A stretch of 64,000 nucleotides of DNA, from contig CM055835.1 in assembly GCA_029582265.1 (NCBI GenBank), forward strand, positions 7,989,500 through 8,053,499, given 5' to 3'. The translations under genes and the position numbers were made by a program. Under the pieces are notes generated by a model. That model made no database searches, had not been told where the DNA came from, and worked only from the letters and a program-made list of their open reading frames with translations. The stretch is from Zoroaster sp. YZ-2022 (Eukaryota; Echinodermata; Asteroidea; Forcipulatida; Zoroasteridae). Shown here piece after piece: positions 36,701-43,580 of the stretch (positions are counted from its first letter, which is position 1; each line of letters opens with the position of its first letter).

Positions 36701-38139
36701 ACTGTCTAAGTCTGTAACTGGAAGTGTCTGGAAGTTGCTGTCATCTCGTCCCGTTTCGTTGCAGTATTCGCGAACTATTCGTACTGCATGGTCGAAGCGA
36801 ACAAATTGACACACGGCAGACAAGTTGTTTAGCTGGTCCCTACAGTGCATCAAATTGAAATATAGCGTGTTCTGCGGAGTACCAGCAATATAACAACCTC
36901 GGTCGCTGTTTTCACTTCTTGCAATCAAAAGTAGCACTTGTGAAAGATATATGGGGATGATACTCCCGGGGACGATCAGGGTGATGTACCACTCTTGAGA
37001 GGTGAACATCACTTTTTGAGTGACGTCAGAGGTGAACATCACTTTTTGAGTGACGTCACGAGGGTAACATGAAGATTTGTGATTTGTCATGTGACAGGCT
37101 TTCGACCAATGAAATTACACAATCTAAGACCATGATATAACAAACATGTATGTACATGTACATGTAGCTTACTCAAGCAGGACTTGAATCCAGACCTTTT
37201 TTTAATAACCTGGATTACAGATCACCCCAACAAATATTACATTTTGAAGAAGAAAAAAAAGAGTAAAAAAACAAATCACTTTACTTGTGCGATTGAAATT
37301 ATTGCCAAAAAATTAGAATATTTACATAATTGATAAACAAATCTCATGGGTATAAATAATGCAGTCAGTGCGCAACTTGTGAAAAGTGGTTCCGTTTAAT
37401 TGAAAATATGCATGGCACACGCGCACAATATTGATATTTATATAATGAGCTGTGTCAATTTTCAAAATTGTCACATCTGAACCTTTCTTTTAAACAAATA
37501 TTTGAGTTTATACTATTAACCAAACGAGTGCATTGTTCGATCCTAATCATTTTTTGTGTAGCAATCTGTGAATTTTGTGTAGAAAATTTAAAATGCTTAA
37601 AATTACAGTATGAAGTGTGCACAGGTACAGGTGTTATTTTTCAAGGCTTTACTGTCGTTTGGTTCATCATATCTGAATATAATATCAAGATTTTACCAGA
37701 AATAATGGTAACGAATGAACATTGTAAATACGACCAGCGAATAGGCTCTTGCAAGTTGGGAGCTACATGTATGGAGAACCAAGAAGTACACAGGCACCAG
37801 TATGCTAAGGACAGGTCAAGGACCCCACCCCCATGAACCAACACAAAACTAACCTCTTATATCCTCTGCAAATATCTTCCATGTCGGAGCAAAATGCACA
37901 CAATGTCCACACCAACTGGAATAAAACTGAACAAACCAAACTTGTTCTGATCCATACACTGTACTTGTCAATGTCCTGTTGTCTAAAACACAAACTTCAT
38001 CAGAAATATCATAGAGTGAGTTGACAGGGACATTAGCAGAGTAACAAGTGTCATTTACATTTGTGATGAATGCAACAACGACAGTACTCCATAGATACAT
38101 GTACACGTATCTGAAGATCAACGCAAAAACTTCGGCCAT
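15608..38139 (-). CDS. QSOX: Quiescin sulfhydryl oxidase gene, N-terminal eight exons (partial)
   Basis: QSOX enzymes form disulfides in secreted proteins and pass electrons through Trx and Erv/FAD domains to oxygen; they act in the ER, Golgi or outside the cell. Eight minus-strand exons join in frame (37854-38139, 33609-33709, 29878-29923, 28929-29031, 27645-27741, 26655-26809, 17707-17795, 15608-15710) to about 326 residues. Seen in order: hydrophobic leader, Trx1 with CGHC at residues 77-80, the GFPT cis-proline loop, a second Trx fold without CxxC, and the start of the linker. Every exon has AG before it and GT after it, and all phases agree. As I recall it, the exon layout matches vertebrate QSOX1. 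The helix-rich and Erv domains are not in the window and should lie to the left. The gene covers at least 22.5 kb because its introns are full of transposons and satellites. Confidence 0.9.
15889..17623. mobile_element. TTAA-bounded element with internal 50-bp satellite
   Basis: TTAA lies at both borders (15885-15888 and 17624-17627), followed inward by CCCTAAC on each side. This suits a piggyBac-like non-autonomous element. About 25 tandem copies of a 50-bp unit (15890-17138) fill the left two thirds; degenerate 'cctcaatcctccaaaatcc' copies fill 17139-17600. It makes up almost the whole QSOX intron 7. Confidence 0.7.
15890..17138. repeat. 50-bp tandem satellite, about 25 copies
   Basis: The unit contains CTAACTCACTAGGCCCATTT, GCTTACACATACATG and TAACCTGAATCCTTC. 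Units differ mainly at CTCACT versus CTCCCT; two carry an extra G (CCTGGAATCC) and one lacks CA. Homogeneity is very high. Confidence 0.97.
17707..17795 (-). CDS. QSOX: QSOX exon 7: end of Trx2
   Basis: The acceptor is TTCATTTCAG and the donor GTAAGT. One base completes a Thr codon, then 29 residues follow, beginning SGKRDSLYSSLQAYLNQ. The pattern R-x-x-x-Y-x-x-L-x-x-Y-L matches the last helix of the second Trx fold. The exon ends with one base of the next codon. Confidence 0.78.
17796..18148. other. Intron sequence, nothing recognised
   Basis: AT-rich QSOX intron 6 sequence without repeat pairs or motifs that I can name. Confidence 0.4.
18149..18248 (+). repeat. Dispersed repeat H copy 1
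   Basis: 'actagaggttaagcttttga' and 'gggcactgatgtcactagtt' are shared with 32308-32405 in the same orientation. The Kolobok-like element starts at its right edge. Confidence 0.75.
18555..18794 (+). pseudogene. Small Cys-rich ORF of Kolobok-like element, copy 1
   Basis: An ATG at 18555 starts MAESSSDEIVIL and meets GTAATAAG, a possible donor. A second open stretch from about 18624 reads CNFRSPNCYLCEEIDHL, then HHCVHCRRPENLVTVF and a stop at 18792. The spaced Cys and His residues suggest a zinc-binding fold, but no family is recognised. It converges on the THAP ORF. Confidence 0.45.
19038..19288 (-). pseudogene. THAP domain pseudogene, copy 1
   Basis: The frame starts MSTRCVVAGCSNTFSEG and keeps SLHRFPKDEAL, then hits a stop. 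Beyond it the sequence still matches copy 2, with a 5-bp insertion before the C-x2-H part. This copy keeps the fourth zinc ligand (CNDHF), which copy 2 has lost. THAP domains bind DNA through a C2CH zinc site. Confidence 0.8.
19613..19978. other. Intron sequence, nothing recognised
   Basis: I see no motif or repeat partner here. Confidence 0.4.
19987..21027. mobile_element. hAT non-autonomous element, family F copy 1
   Basis: The inverted ends are TAGGCTTGGGCGA and its complement. An exact 8-bp duplication ATTAGCAC flanks it (19979-19986 and 21028-21035). The interior contains many ATCGCGAT motifs near the ends and no transposase. Confidence 0.9.
21036..22253. repeat. Block of repeated intron sequence (family G)
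   Basis: 'gatatttccactttcacaag' recurs at about 21680, 22230 and 23100, with 'caacgttgtttcaacgt' at 22140 and 23036. The block looks like an older tandemly copied element into which hAT copy 2 and a piggyBac-like MITE later entered. The AT/AG-rich 21225-21290 is simple sequence. Confidence 0.6.
21863..21929 (-). repeat. Fragment of tRNA-Leu-derived SINE
   Basis: An AAT run, then 'gtgtggacttatatagcgca' and 'gtgctcaaggcgcatt', is the 3' end of the SINE. Confidence 0.75.
22262..22684. mobile_element. hAT non-autonomous element, family F copy 2
   Basis: It is related to 19987-21027 by 'tttagagccgataacc', ATCGCGAT motifs and the right end 'cccaaactta'. An exact 8-bp duplication ACTGATGC flanks it (22254-22261 and 22685-22692). 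The left terminus is degenerate apart from TAAG. Confidence 0.82.
22702..23007 (+). mobile_element. piggyBac-like MITE, family D copy 1
   Basis: The ends are CCCTCCTATG and CATAGGAGGG, with TTAA on the left (22698-22701) and TTAG on the right. The interior is rich in AACCTTTCAAA motifs. It matches 27007-27319 in the same orientation. Confidence 0.85.
23008..23129. repeat. Continuation of repeated block G
   Basis: It resumes the sequence seen at 22120-22250 after the two insertions. Confidence 0.55.
23130..25850. mobile_element. Element E with 61-bp satellite; possible Helitron/HINE type
   Basis: The flanks of the satellite share 'catgttttgtattgatgtga' and related segments, and the same sequence without amplification is found at 32706-33005. 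The right end carries a short hairpin (GGGTTTCGGC / GCCGAAACCC) followed by CTAA near 25825-25850. A 3' hairpin followed by CTRR and a minisatellite core are known from Helitron-type non-autonomous elements, but no replicase is present and the hairpin abuts CTAA more closely than usual. Confidence 0.5.
23223..25330. repeat. 61-bp tandem satellite, about 34 copies
   Basis: The unit contains GGGTCGCACTATTTGTTTAG, GTTGTCACAAGGGTCGAGAT and GTCTTAACCCCCTGCA. Variants include TTATGTTG versus TTGAGTTG, ACACCCTGCATGG, and a 4-bp insertion (TTAATTACCCC). Runs of variant units recur in the same order, so blocks of several units were copied together. Confidence 0.97.
25928..26197. mobile_element. Tc1/mariner-type MITE
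   Basis: The inverted ends are CACTCACTGGCCAAAAGTAT and its near complement, flanked by TA at 25926-25927 and 26198-26199. Its length of 270 bp excludes a transposase. Confidence 0.85.
26198..26654. other. Intron sequence, nothing recognised
   Basis: AT-rich; I see no repeat pairs. Confidence 0.4.
26655..26809 (-). CDS. QSOX: QSOX exon 6: second thioredoxin fold
   Basis: The acceptor is GTATATGCAG and the donor GTAAGT. The exon encodes LILDMINRKDVMVVRVLKQE, then an FPSLFIF stretch, matching the QSOX Trx2 segment 'LDL...V.VRRVL...FPS.YL'. There is no CxxC, as expected for Trx2. It ends in phase 2. The next intron is 8.9 kb and contains the 61-bp satellite and six or more transposons. Confidence 0.9.
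27007..27319 (+). mobile_element. piggyBac-like MITE, family D copy 2
   Basis: The ends are CCCTCCTATG and ATAGGAGGG, with intact TTAA on both sides (27003-27006 and 27320-27323). It matches 22702-23007 along its length apart from a short interior difference. Confidence 0.88.
27324..27644. other. Intron sequence, nothing recognised
   Basis: Intron 5 sequence next to exon 5, with no recognisable element. Confidence 0.4.
27645..27741 (-). CDS. QSOX: QSOX exon 5: start of Trx2
   Basis: The acceptor is TTGACAG and the donor GTAAGG. One base completes an Arg codon, then 32 residues follow, including FIAVVFEDADSYAARE. This corresponds to the QSOX strand ending in the family motif 'ALIFE...SYLGRE'. 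It ends in phase 0, which fits exon 6. Confidence 0.88.
27826..28530. repeat. Three copies of a second tRNA-derived SINE (family M)
   Basis: Two copies read on the minus strand (about 27826-28045 and 28046-28275) and one on the plus strand (about 28276-28530). The head has an A-box-like TGGTCAAGAGGTTAAG and the B-box GGTTCGAATCCCGCC (GGTTTGAATCCCGCC in the third copy). All share 'tttccacagacactcggaaa' and 'gccctacaccga'. They lie tail to tail within QSOX intron 4. Confidence 0.78.
28531..28928. other. Intron sequence, nothing recognised
   Basis: No feature is seen before exon 4. Confidence 0.4.
28929..29031 (-). CDS. QSOX: QSOX exon 4: link between Trx1 and Trx2
   Basis: The acceptor is TTTTGACAG and the donor GTAGAT. 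It completes a Gly codon and then encodes 33 residues, with LRYALIDHV and HWPMLSPV matching the QSOX pattern L-R-x-x-L-I-D...WP-x-L-x-P. It ends in phase 2. Confidence 0.9.
29032..29415. other. Intron sequence, nothing recognised
   Basis: Intron 3 sequence without recognisable repeats. Confidence 0.4.
29416..29585. repeat. Inverted-repeat (MITE-like) element
   Basis: TCACGATCA and CAGGGCATGGAATCG on the left are mirrored by CGATTCCATGCCCTG and TGATCGTGA on the right, with a 14-bp extra spacer in the left arm. No clear duplication flanks it. Confidence 0.55.
29878..29923 (-). CDS. QSOX: QSOX exon 3: short end of Trx1
   Basis: This 46-bp exon has acceptor TTTCTTTTAG and donor GTATGT. It encodes MFKALQKNGSGEINK plus one base. 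The run F-K-A-x-x-K-N-G-S-G is the typical continuation after the GFPTLR loop in QSOX. It is too short to stand out alone and is supported by phase agreement on both sides and by the motif. Confidence 0.88.
29924..32307. other. Intron 2, mostly unrecognised
   Basis: It holds dispersed repeat T (30111-30245) and an (AT)n hairpin flanked by GTCATAT/ATATGAC (31226-31250). No exon or transposon with clear ends is seen. Confidence 0.5.
30111..30245 (+). repeat. Dispersed repeat T copy 1
   Basis: 'aatttaaaatgcttaaaatt' and 'ttactgtcgtttggttcatc' are shared with 37546-37674 in the same orientation. Confidence 0.75.
32308..32405 (+). repeat. Dispersed repeat H copy 2
   Basis: It matches 18149-18248. 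Here no Kolobok-like element follows. Confidence 0.75.
32706..33005 (+). repeat. Element E copy 2, unamplified
   Basis: It matches 25545-25850, including a single 'gagttgtcac...gggtcgagatgtcttaacccc' unit, the long shared body and a degenerate 3' hairpin. A C12 run replaces the CCCCCTG of the satellite unit. Confidence 0.75.
33006..33440. repeat. Fragments of a GC-ended dispersed repeat
   Basis: 'agattgcatcacagagcatc' followed by 'aagcgggccc' is also found at about 48036-48105. Variant pieces 'cacagagcct(t/c)ctgaatgca' occur at 33225 and 33394. The family was not determined. Confidence 0.5.
33609..33709 (-). CDS. QSOX: QSOX exon 2: core of Trx1
   Basis: The acceptor is TTTTTTCCAG and the donor GTAAGT. 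The 101-bp exon begins with two bases that complete the Gly codon of exon 1, then encodes 33 residues including VAAVNCADQQNSKIC and VGFPTLR. These match the QSOX strand with the conserved C-A and the cis-proline loop of Trx1. It ends in phase 0. Intron 1 (33710-37853) contains the second THAP element and a copy of the hairpin element. Confidence 0.92.
34124..34735 (+). pseudogene. THAP-domain ORF running into an inserted MITE
   Basis: MPTRCVVAGCSNTPSEG starts the C2CH zinc-binding THAP fold, followed by SLHRFPKDEAL, RAKWFGPSPTSVICSDKF and the closing KAPRLKK. In THAP domains the fourth ligand is the His in C-x2-H; here it is Lys (CSDK), while copy 1 keeps His. After about 128 residues the frame crosses the Tc1-like insertion at 34510 and ends at 34735, so the last 75 or so residues come from another element. 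The ATG at 34124 was chosen because THAP domains start at the protein N-terminus. Confidence 0.8.
34510..35545. mobile_element. Tc1/mariner-type element inserted in THAP transposon
   Basis: The inverted ends are CCGTAATTTCCGGAATATAA and its complement, flanked by TA (34508-34509 and 35546-35547). TATAAGCCGC repeats are clustered at both ends. Copy 1 of the host transposon holds the empty site with a single TA (reverse complement of 18915-18930), which proves the borders. Confidence 0.92.
34850..35004 (-). pseudogene. BED-like zinc-finger fragment inside the Tc1/mariner-type element
   Basis: From an ATG or GTG near 35000 the minus strand reads VQKFKDKYSESYPVI, then AFCKICSTDF. After a frame break it continues DVKKHVESKKHR. 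Cys-x2-Cys followed by His-x5-His is the spacing of BED or hAT-type zinc fingers. A captured gene piece or an older transposase end are both possible. Confidence 0.45.
35687..35938 (-). pseudogene. Small Cys-rich ORF of Kolobok-like element, copy 2
   Basis: It is the counterpart of 18555-18794. The start reads MAESSSDEIVI; further on come CNFRSPNCYLCEEIEHL and CCRTENLVTVF. Conservation between copies is clear at protein level, although the last Cys-His cluster differs. The function is unknown. Confidence 0.4.
36400..36505. repeat. 21-bp tandem repeat, about 4-5 copies
   Basis: The unit is GTGTACATACATGTACTATAG, directly followed by the hairpin element. Confidence 0.85.
36507..37143. mobile_element. 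Hairpin-headed element, family B copy 2
   Basis: A 145-bp hairpin (36507-36651) precedes a body with inverted ends TTGTTATACCATGG and, at the right, its diverged complement. ACAT lies next to both outer borders and may be a target duplication. It is over 95 percent alike to 13192-13814 by eye. Confidence 0.85.
36668..37090 (-). pseudogene. 140-residue coding remnant in element B copy 2
   Basis: The frame contains VTQKVMFTSDVTQKVMFTS (a two-unit repeat), LYFNLMHCRDQLNNLSAVC, FDHAVRIVREYCNETG and ends LDSLLEDFFGNVI, with the stop just inside the inverted repeat. That position suggests the C-terminus of a transposase, but I do not recognise the family. The first third is probably not coding. 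Confidence 0.4.
37546..37674 (+). repeat. Dispersed repeat T copy 2
   Basis: It matches 30111-30245 and lies 180 bp from QSOX exon 1. Confidence 0.75.
37854..38139 (-). CDS. QSOX: QSOX exon 1: signal peptide and Trx1 active site
   Basis: The ATG (38137-38139) has A at -3 and G at +4. The first 25 or so residues are hydrophobic and suit a signal peptide. The exon then reads as the Trx1 domain, including QFYSSWCGHC followed by VHFAPTWKIF, the family's redox site and its helix. The donor is GTTAGT at 37853-37848 and the exon ends in phase 1 (codon GGA completed by exon 2). The initiating exon was chosen at this ATG because no acceptor or earlier methionine improves the match. Confidence 0.92.
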
Positions 38140-38500
38140 ACTCTGTCGAGTGTCGGTGTCGTGATTAACATCAAAGTGTGACTGACAATCAATGGATCTG
38201 GAAGGTTTTTATGATGGTAGAGTTGAACCAATTTATACTTATTTAGATTTACTGATTGTTGATCTTGTTACCTGTCGTACCGTAGATGTACCGGCTGTCA
38301 ACATTGTTAATCATAGACAGCACTTGTATGTACATGTACTTGTATGTACTGACTAGTACTACTTGCGACCGGTCACGGATATAAAATTATGCTATTCGCT
38401 CAGTGTGCTATATAAGTAGTGCAGTTCACATCGTAGCCCTCTAGCGGTGAATTTGCACCCAGTGTCTTGACGATAGCCACTCTTTTGCATGCATCGCGCG
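38140..38500 (-). promoter_or_regulatory. Likely 5' UTR and promoter region of QSOX
   Basis: This lies directly upstream of the QSOX ATG on the minus strand. A TATATA core is present at about 38409-38414, some 270 bases from the ATG. The stretch around 38387-38485 is also found in diverged form at about 42150-42235 (shared 'tagccctctagcggtgaatt'), so part of the upstream region is a dispersed repeat. No transcription start can be fixed from the sequence. Confidence 0.35.
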
Positions 38501-39205
38501 CCAGGCACCGGGGAATTAATGGGGGATCCGGATCAGGGACAAAAGTGCGCCACCAACGCAGCTACATGTCTCATTCGGAAACGCCGATGCGCGTGGTGAA
38601 CATCGATCGTGGTGCGCGTATAGACGACGGGGGTACATTGAATGTGTGTAAACACGTATGCCCTGTTCAGTGCGTCAATAAAAAAATTAATTCTCTCGCG
38701 CGCTGCATAACGTATACGTTCACGTTCGTGTATTATAACAGCTTGGCGACAACATTTTCTGAATCATTTACGTTAGAAATCTCAAAATATCGGCAAGGGT
38801 CAACGGACAGATTTCCGTAAAACTCTCTTGAAAGGTAAATAAACATTATTTATTCAGATTAAGGGAAAAAAATCAAAGGGTCAACGGTAAAATTTTATAG
38901 AATCTTCTGTTCGTTGACACTGTTTTTGTTGCAATTCAGGGGTGTCATTTCATTATGAGTTTCTGTAAAAAAAAGTTTTACAAAATATTTATAAAAATGT
39001 GAGAGTTGTGTTTTTCATTGTGATTATTAATGGTTAATTAAATTATGATAAAAGGTATGAAAATTTAAATATTAAACCGTTTTTTGTTGTTGCCCTGTCA
39101 TGGTATGGTATATGGCCTACATAATGCGCGCCAAGCCTCGGATCACATGAGACCCTCCCCCCTCCCCCTTCCCCCGGTGTGAGCGTTGTGCGTACACTTT
39201 ATGTG
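38501..39205. other. Intergenic, nothing recognised
   Basis: A 117-codon open stretch on the plus strand (38467-38820) has no recognisable protein features and is not called. Confidence 0.4.
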
Positions 39206-39522
39206 CGTGGCCGGTCCACTGATCTCTATACTAACTGGATATGAGATGGGCGCTGACTGGCCTATAAAAAGTTGAAGTAACCAGCCGCCATGTTGGTCCC
39301 CCAAAAGGTCAAGAGTCAAATGTCATGTTAGCATACAGACAATAACAACATCTGGTTCAGCAGCACACAGCATTGTAGTTGGTTGGGCCGATAGCAGTAA
39401 ACCTGTCCGGCCGTCACGCATGCGCCTTCTTTCTTGGGGAACAAAGATGGCGAACAACGAGCTTCAGCCAATCGGAGTGATCTCCTATCCAGTTGGTATA
39501 GAGATCAGTGGGCCGGTCCACG
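39206..39522. mobile_element. MITE-like element P
   Basis: Inverted ends of about 40 bp: CACTGATCTCTATACTAACT on the left and the complement of CACTGATCTCTATACCAACT on the right. No flanking duplication was seen. Confidence 0.65.
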
Positions 39523-39705
39523 GATATATGCTATAGACCTTATGCATATGACGTCGCAAACTGAAGGTCGCCCCCTTTCAGAGGCAAACGAAGGTCACTC
39601 ATTGGTTCATGTACATGTATATGCGCGCTGTGCGTAGACCTTCTCTAGCCTCTGAATGATATGAGGGCGATATTCAGTTTGTGACATCATATGCATTGAC
39701 CATTA

Positions 39706-40518
39706 GGCAAAAAAAAAAAGAAGATGTTGAGTTGCCCTCCACCGACCGACCCAAAAGTGCTGAAATCTCGGGTCGGTTTTTTTTTTTTTTTTTCCCCGTC
39801 ATTCATAGGCCTATTTATAAATGAAACTTACCAATTTTCTTTGTATAAAACATAATACGTTTAATTTGTGAAATTTTCCACTTTTTTTACCGGTAAATTT
39901 ACCGGTACCCAAGACTCAATCTACATGTTTTCAAATCGAATGGCCCCGGCCCCCACATGGTGCACTGCCTTCGCACACACTGTGTGCCAACGATTGCGAC
40001 TCAAATCTACACGTTTTCCAATCGAATGGCCCCCTCACATGTTTCCCACTGGCTTCGCGCACCGCTTTGTATGTCAACGATTGCGACTCAATCTACACGT
40101 TTTCAAATTAAATGGCCCTCACACGTTGTGCACTGGCTCCCGCACTGTACAGTGTCAACGATTGCGACCCGATCTACACGTTTTCAAATCGAATGGCCAC
40201 TCACATGTTGCATGTTGAGCATTGCACGCAATATGGATGAATTTGCTGTGTCAATCCATGGAGGAAGGATGTTTTCCTTCCTCCATGGTCAATCACAGCG
40301 AAAAGTACAACAAAAATGCTTGGGATACTTTTATTCTGAAGCAAAATTCCTTGCTGATAGGTATACAAATGAAAAACATGGTATGTGGTTTCAGTTCCAA
40401 TGCATTTCAATCTTAAAATGACAGTCAAGGAGAAAAAAAAAGAAAAAAAATCCCGACCGACCGACCGACCCCTTCAAATATTTTCACTGGAGGGCAACTC
40501 AACAAAAAAAATTTGGCC
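39706..40518. mobile_element. Element N, possibly PIF/Harbinger type
   Basis: The ends are GGC followed by A-rich sequence and TTGAGTTGCCCTCCA, inverted at the right. TTA flanks both sides (39703-39705 and 40519-40521). The interior has four tandem units of about 80 bp (39908-40215) with 'aatctacacgttttcaaatc'. No coding region is seen. Confidence 0.65.
40256..40288. repeat. 33-bp palindrome built on the family A terminus
   Basis: CCATGGAGGAAGGA, a 5-base centre and its complement. The arms match the ends of elements 6792-7526 and 45530-46380. Confidence 0.7.
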
Positions 40519-41204
40519 TTATAACAGGGGCACGTTTTCGAGACTGTAACCAGAAACATGTTTGGGCTTCGGTCATTTATTAAACGTTTTCGCGAGTTCG
40601 ATTGTGCTGCGATGACGTCATTGTTCTGACCAAACGTGAACCAAAGTTTGCGGATCGGTTACGCTTGGTTTCAAGATGGCGGATTGTAAAAAGTAACGAA
40701 AGTTAACTTTTGTAAGCGCCATGAACCGTTTATAATATTTCAGGTCAGTTTCTCCATATAAATCTACTTTGTGTACAACCACATAAAAGGCTTGTGTCCC
40801 GTTAAATGTGTGATCCCCGCTACTGCCGTTACCCGGGTTGTTTGCATCTGACCGGGGCTTGATCCCTGGCTACTCGGCAGATCTTAATATTAATATATTC
40901 TTTTATTTTGCTTTTATTTTTATTTAATTTTTTTTTAATCTATCTGTAATTTATATTTTGCATTTTTAAATTAAATAATAATTTTAATGTATTTATTTTT
41001 AAATTTATTGGGGGGATAGTTATTTAGGCCCACACCCCTAGAAGTATAATTGCTCTTTCTAATAATCTTATATATCCCGTAGGGTCTGGTTTGTTTTCTG
41101 GAACTTTGTTTTCAAAATAGCATTTTTACTTTGCTGATCATATTAACATTATTATCAAACTGTTACAATGTTTACTTTATTTTTGTAATTTTATGTTTCG
41201 TTTC
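40519..41204. promoter_or_regulatory. Promoter-like stretch, weak
   Basis: Around 40612-40685 there is TGACGTCA (CRE) and CAAGATGGCGG (YY1-like). The ATG there opens only a 5-codon frame. The rest is AT-rich with nothing recognised. Confidence 0.2.
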
Positions 41205-41583
41205 ATTAATAATAATATAATAATAATATGTGGTCTTATATAGCGCACGTATCCACCAACTGAGTGGTGCTCAAGGCGCTTACATTATTACCCCTGGTCA
41301 CTGGGCCAATATCATTCCTATAATCTTTCTCAACTCCCTGGGGAGTATACAGCCAATGTGCAACCTTTTGGCGCTACAGGGCTAATCAAACACAATAACC
41401 ATCTCTACCCTCGCACAGGTACCCATTTATTCACCTGGGTGAAGAGAAGCAATGACAGTAAAGTGTCTTGCTCAAGGACACAAGTACCACGGTCGCCGCC
41501 AGGTTTCGAACCCACATTCTGATGACACAGCCATCAGAACTTGAGTCCAATGCACTTAACCGATCGGCCATGGCACCCCACCG
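41205..41583 (-). repeat. tRNA-Leu-derived SINE, full length
   Basis: On the minus strand the head reads GTGCCATGGCCGATCGGTTA with the A box, then GGACTCAAGTTCTGA (tRNA-Leu CAA anticodon arm) and the B box GGGTTCGAAACC. The body has 'ccttgagcaagacacttta', 'tccccagggagttgaga' and the tail (ATT)n. This copy shows the tRNA origin best. Confidence 0.88.
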
Positions 41584-42027
41584 TTTGGTTTAATATATTT
41601 ATCAGAATAAAGTATTTATTATGCTGATCAGAATTTTTGTTTCGTGTAGCATTCTTTGTGGAATGACTTCGTCCAGACTGTAGGCAAATACCCTCACAGT
41701 TTAAACTAAATAAATTTGACTAACAAAACAAGATTGAAAGGGGAAAGAAAACCAAATCAATGAACAAGGGATGCTGTTTTATACGGGATTTAGGTAAATT
41801 GTGGATTGGTTTGTTTTTCCACTGTTATTCACAGGGCCCATCGCACGGGTGCTTTGACCCTTGAAATTGTTTAAATAAAGGATTCTTCAAGTTTGCACGA
41901 TGATCCGTGTCAAGTTTGTTTATAATAAACTTCTGATAATAGCTAAAATTAGCTGCTGCTCCAAATGGTAAAATACACTTAATCCTCGTGTCCAGGGAGT
42001 ATAGTTCATTCCGCCCTATTGAATTTT
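41584..42027. other. Intergenic, nothing recognised
   Basis: No feature is seen. Confidence 0.4.
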
Positions 42028-42582
42028 GGGGTCAATCTACATGGACACGAGGTAGACTTGAACAAAATAATTCCCACAGACCTTTGCGCACGCATGCGCA
42101 ATTCGAAATATCGGCTATCTGTTATATAATTATTATAATAATTTATAAGGTCTATTCGCGATCGCTCAGTACAGTGCACATTGTAGCCCTCTAGCGGTGA
42201 ATTTGCACCCAGTGTCTTGATGATAGCCACTTTTGCATCGTGTGAGCGTTGTGCGTACACTTTATGTGCGTATTATGGTACTAAGCGCGCGTGTGCTTCT
42301 GCTGCCAGCCAATGATCGCTGGAGATATTCCGCGCGTACGCACATCAACTGCCAAAAAATACGCCAAACGCGACGCACTATTGCTGCCCTTTCGCCCACA
42401 GTGGTCTAACAACATGTGCCCGCATGAGCACGGTGCCGGTGCAAGACGTTTTATGCGGATCCTAGTTAGACGATCCCCTCGCCAGTTGTAAATAGCCGAT
42501 ATTTCGAACTGCGCATGCATGCGCAAAGGACTGTGGGAATTGTTATGTTCAAGTCTACCTCGTGTCCATGTAGATTGACCCC
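42028..42582. mobile_element. MITE-like element O with about 95-bp inverted repeats
   Basis: GGGGTCAATCTACATGGACA on the left is mirrored at the right end, and the match runs on through 'gaggtagacttgaac' and 'cgaaatatcggct'. No flanking duplication was seen. Confidence 0.82.
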
Positions 42583-42587
42583 GCGAT

Positions 42588-42593
42588 TAATAA

Positions 42594-42636
<43 letters not shown>

Positions 42637-42640
42637 ATAC
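42588..42640. repeat. (AAAT)n microsatellite
   Basis: About 13 units of TAAA. Confidence 0.95.
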
Positions 42641-43299
42641 ATTAAAATTATTATTTAATTTAAAAATGCTAAATATAAATAACAGATAGATTAATAAAAT
42701 GTTTAATTAAAATAAAAGCAAAATAAAATAATTTATTAATATTGATTCTACTGTTGGGTCAAGGCTAATAATAATTTCTGTTAGGGTGTAATCTATATTA
42801 TCCAACTATGTTATTTAGTTACATTAGGGAACTTTAGTCTTCTCAATTATTCTTCATGTGATTTTAGTTTATATATTTTTTTTTTTGTAAAAAGATATAT
42901 ATGTAAAGGTTCAGATTAATATGTTGTGTTGATCGTTAACATCAAAACAATGAAAACGCTTTTAGATTTTTGATCAGCAACAAGAACTTTGCACTCTTAA
43001 CTTTACACCAAGTACATTTTATTTGCAACTTTTTGTTTTGATTCCTAAAGTTAAATGCTCCCATCCTGTATCATTTCATTCCATTCTGTTTACATTCTAA
43101 GTGCTTGGGAAACATGATCTTGGCATATCAAATAATGAAAACCTTGCACTGTGTCTGCTAAATCATCTGTAATTATCTTTATGTGTGATTCATTTTACGA
43201 CTTGTTGCCATGTTTGCTGACTAATGGCAGCCCATCTTGACATTTAATATCCGAAGATTGTTCATCTTCCAAAATGTTCATGCTGGAACAAAATACACA
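42641..43299. other. Intergenic, nothing recognised
   Basis: AT-rich; no feature seen. Confidence 0.4.
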
Positions 43300-43580
43300 G
43301 ATTCAGCAAAAATGTGGAGAGTCACCAACAACAGCAATCCTAGTTGGTCAACAAGCTTGCTCTCCCCCCACACGAAGGATCCCAGTCCCACCAGTTTCCT
43401 GCCTGCACGCTTTAACACACTAATCCTCCAGCATCCGCGCGATCCTCCAGCAGTCTACTTAAGCAGCAGCATTTCCCAGAGGCCGGCGTTCTCCTGAAGA
43501 CGATCAGAGCATACTGATTGAAACGTCCAGTTGTAATCTCCAGTTCTTTTCAGAGCTAATTACTACTCATAAATTGCGAA
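43300..43580 (+). repeat. Dispersed repeat L copy 1
   Basis: CCTGAAGACGATCAGAGCAT, then TGAAACGTCC and 'tccagttcttttcagagcta'. Inverted copies occur at 55380-55490 and 58115-58270. Sequences of the CTGAAGA...GAAACGTC type are common in invertebrate transposon ends. Confidence 0.65.

Noticed and set aside
38467..38820. 117-codon open frame upstream of QSOX
   Set aside because: It has no recognisable domain, low complexity is absent but so is any motif, and it overlaps sequence shared with a repeat at 42150.
40670..40700. Gene start at CAAGATGGCGG
   Set aside because: The frame stops after five codons. The motif is a YY1-like site that also occurs in the transposons at 18900 and 35565.
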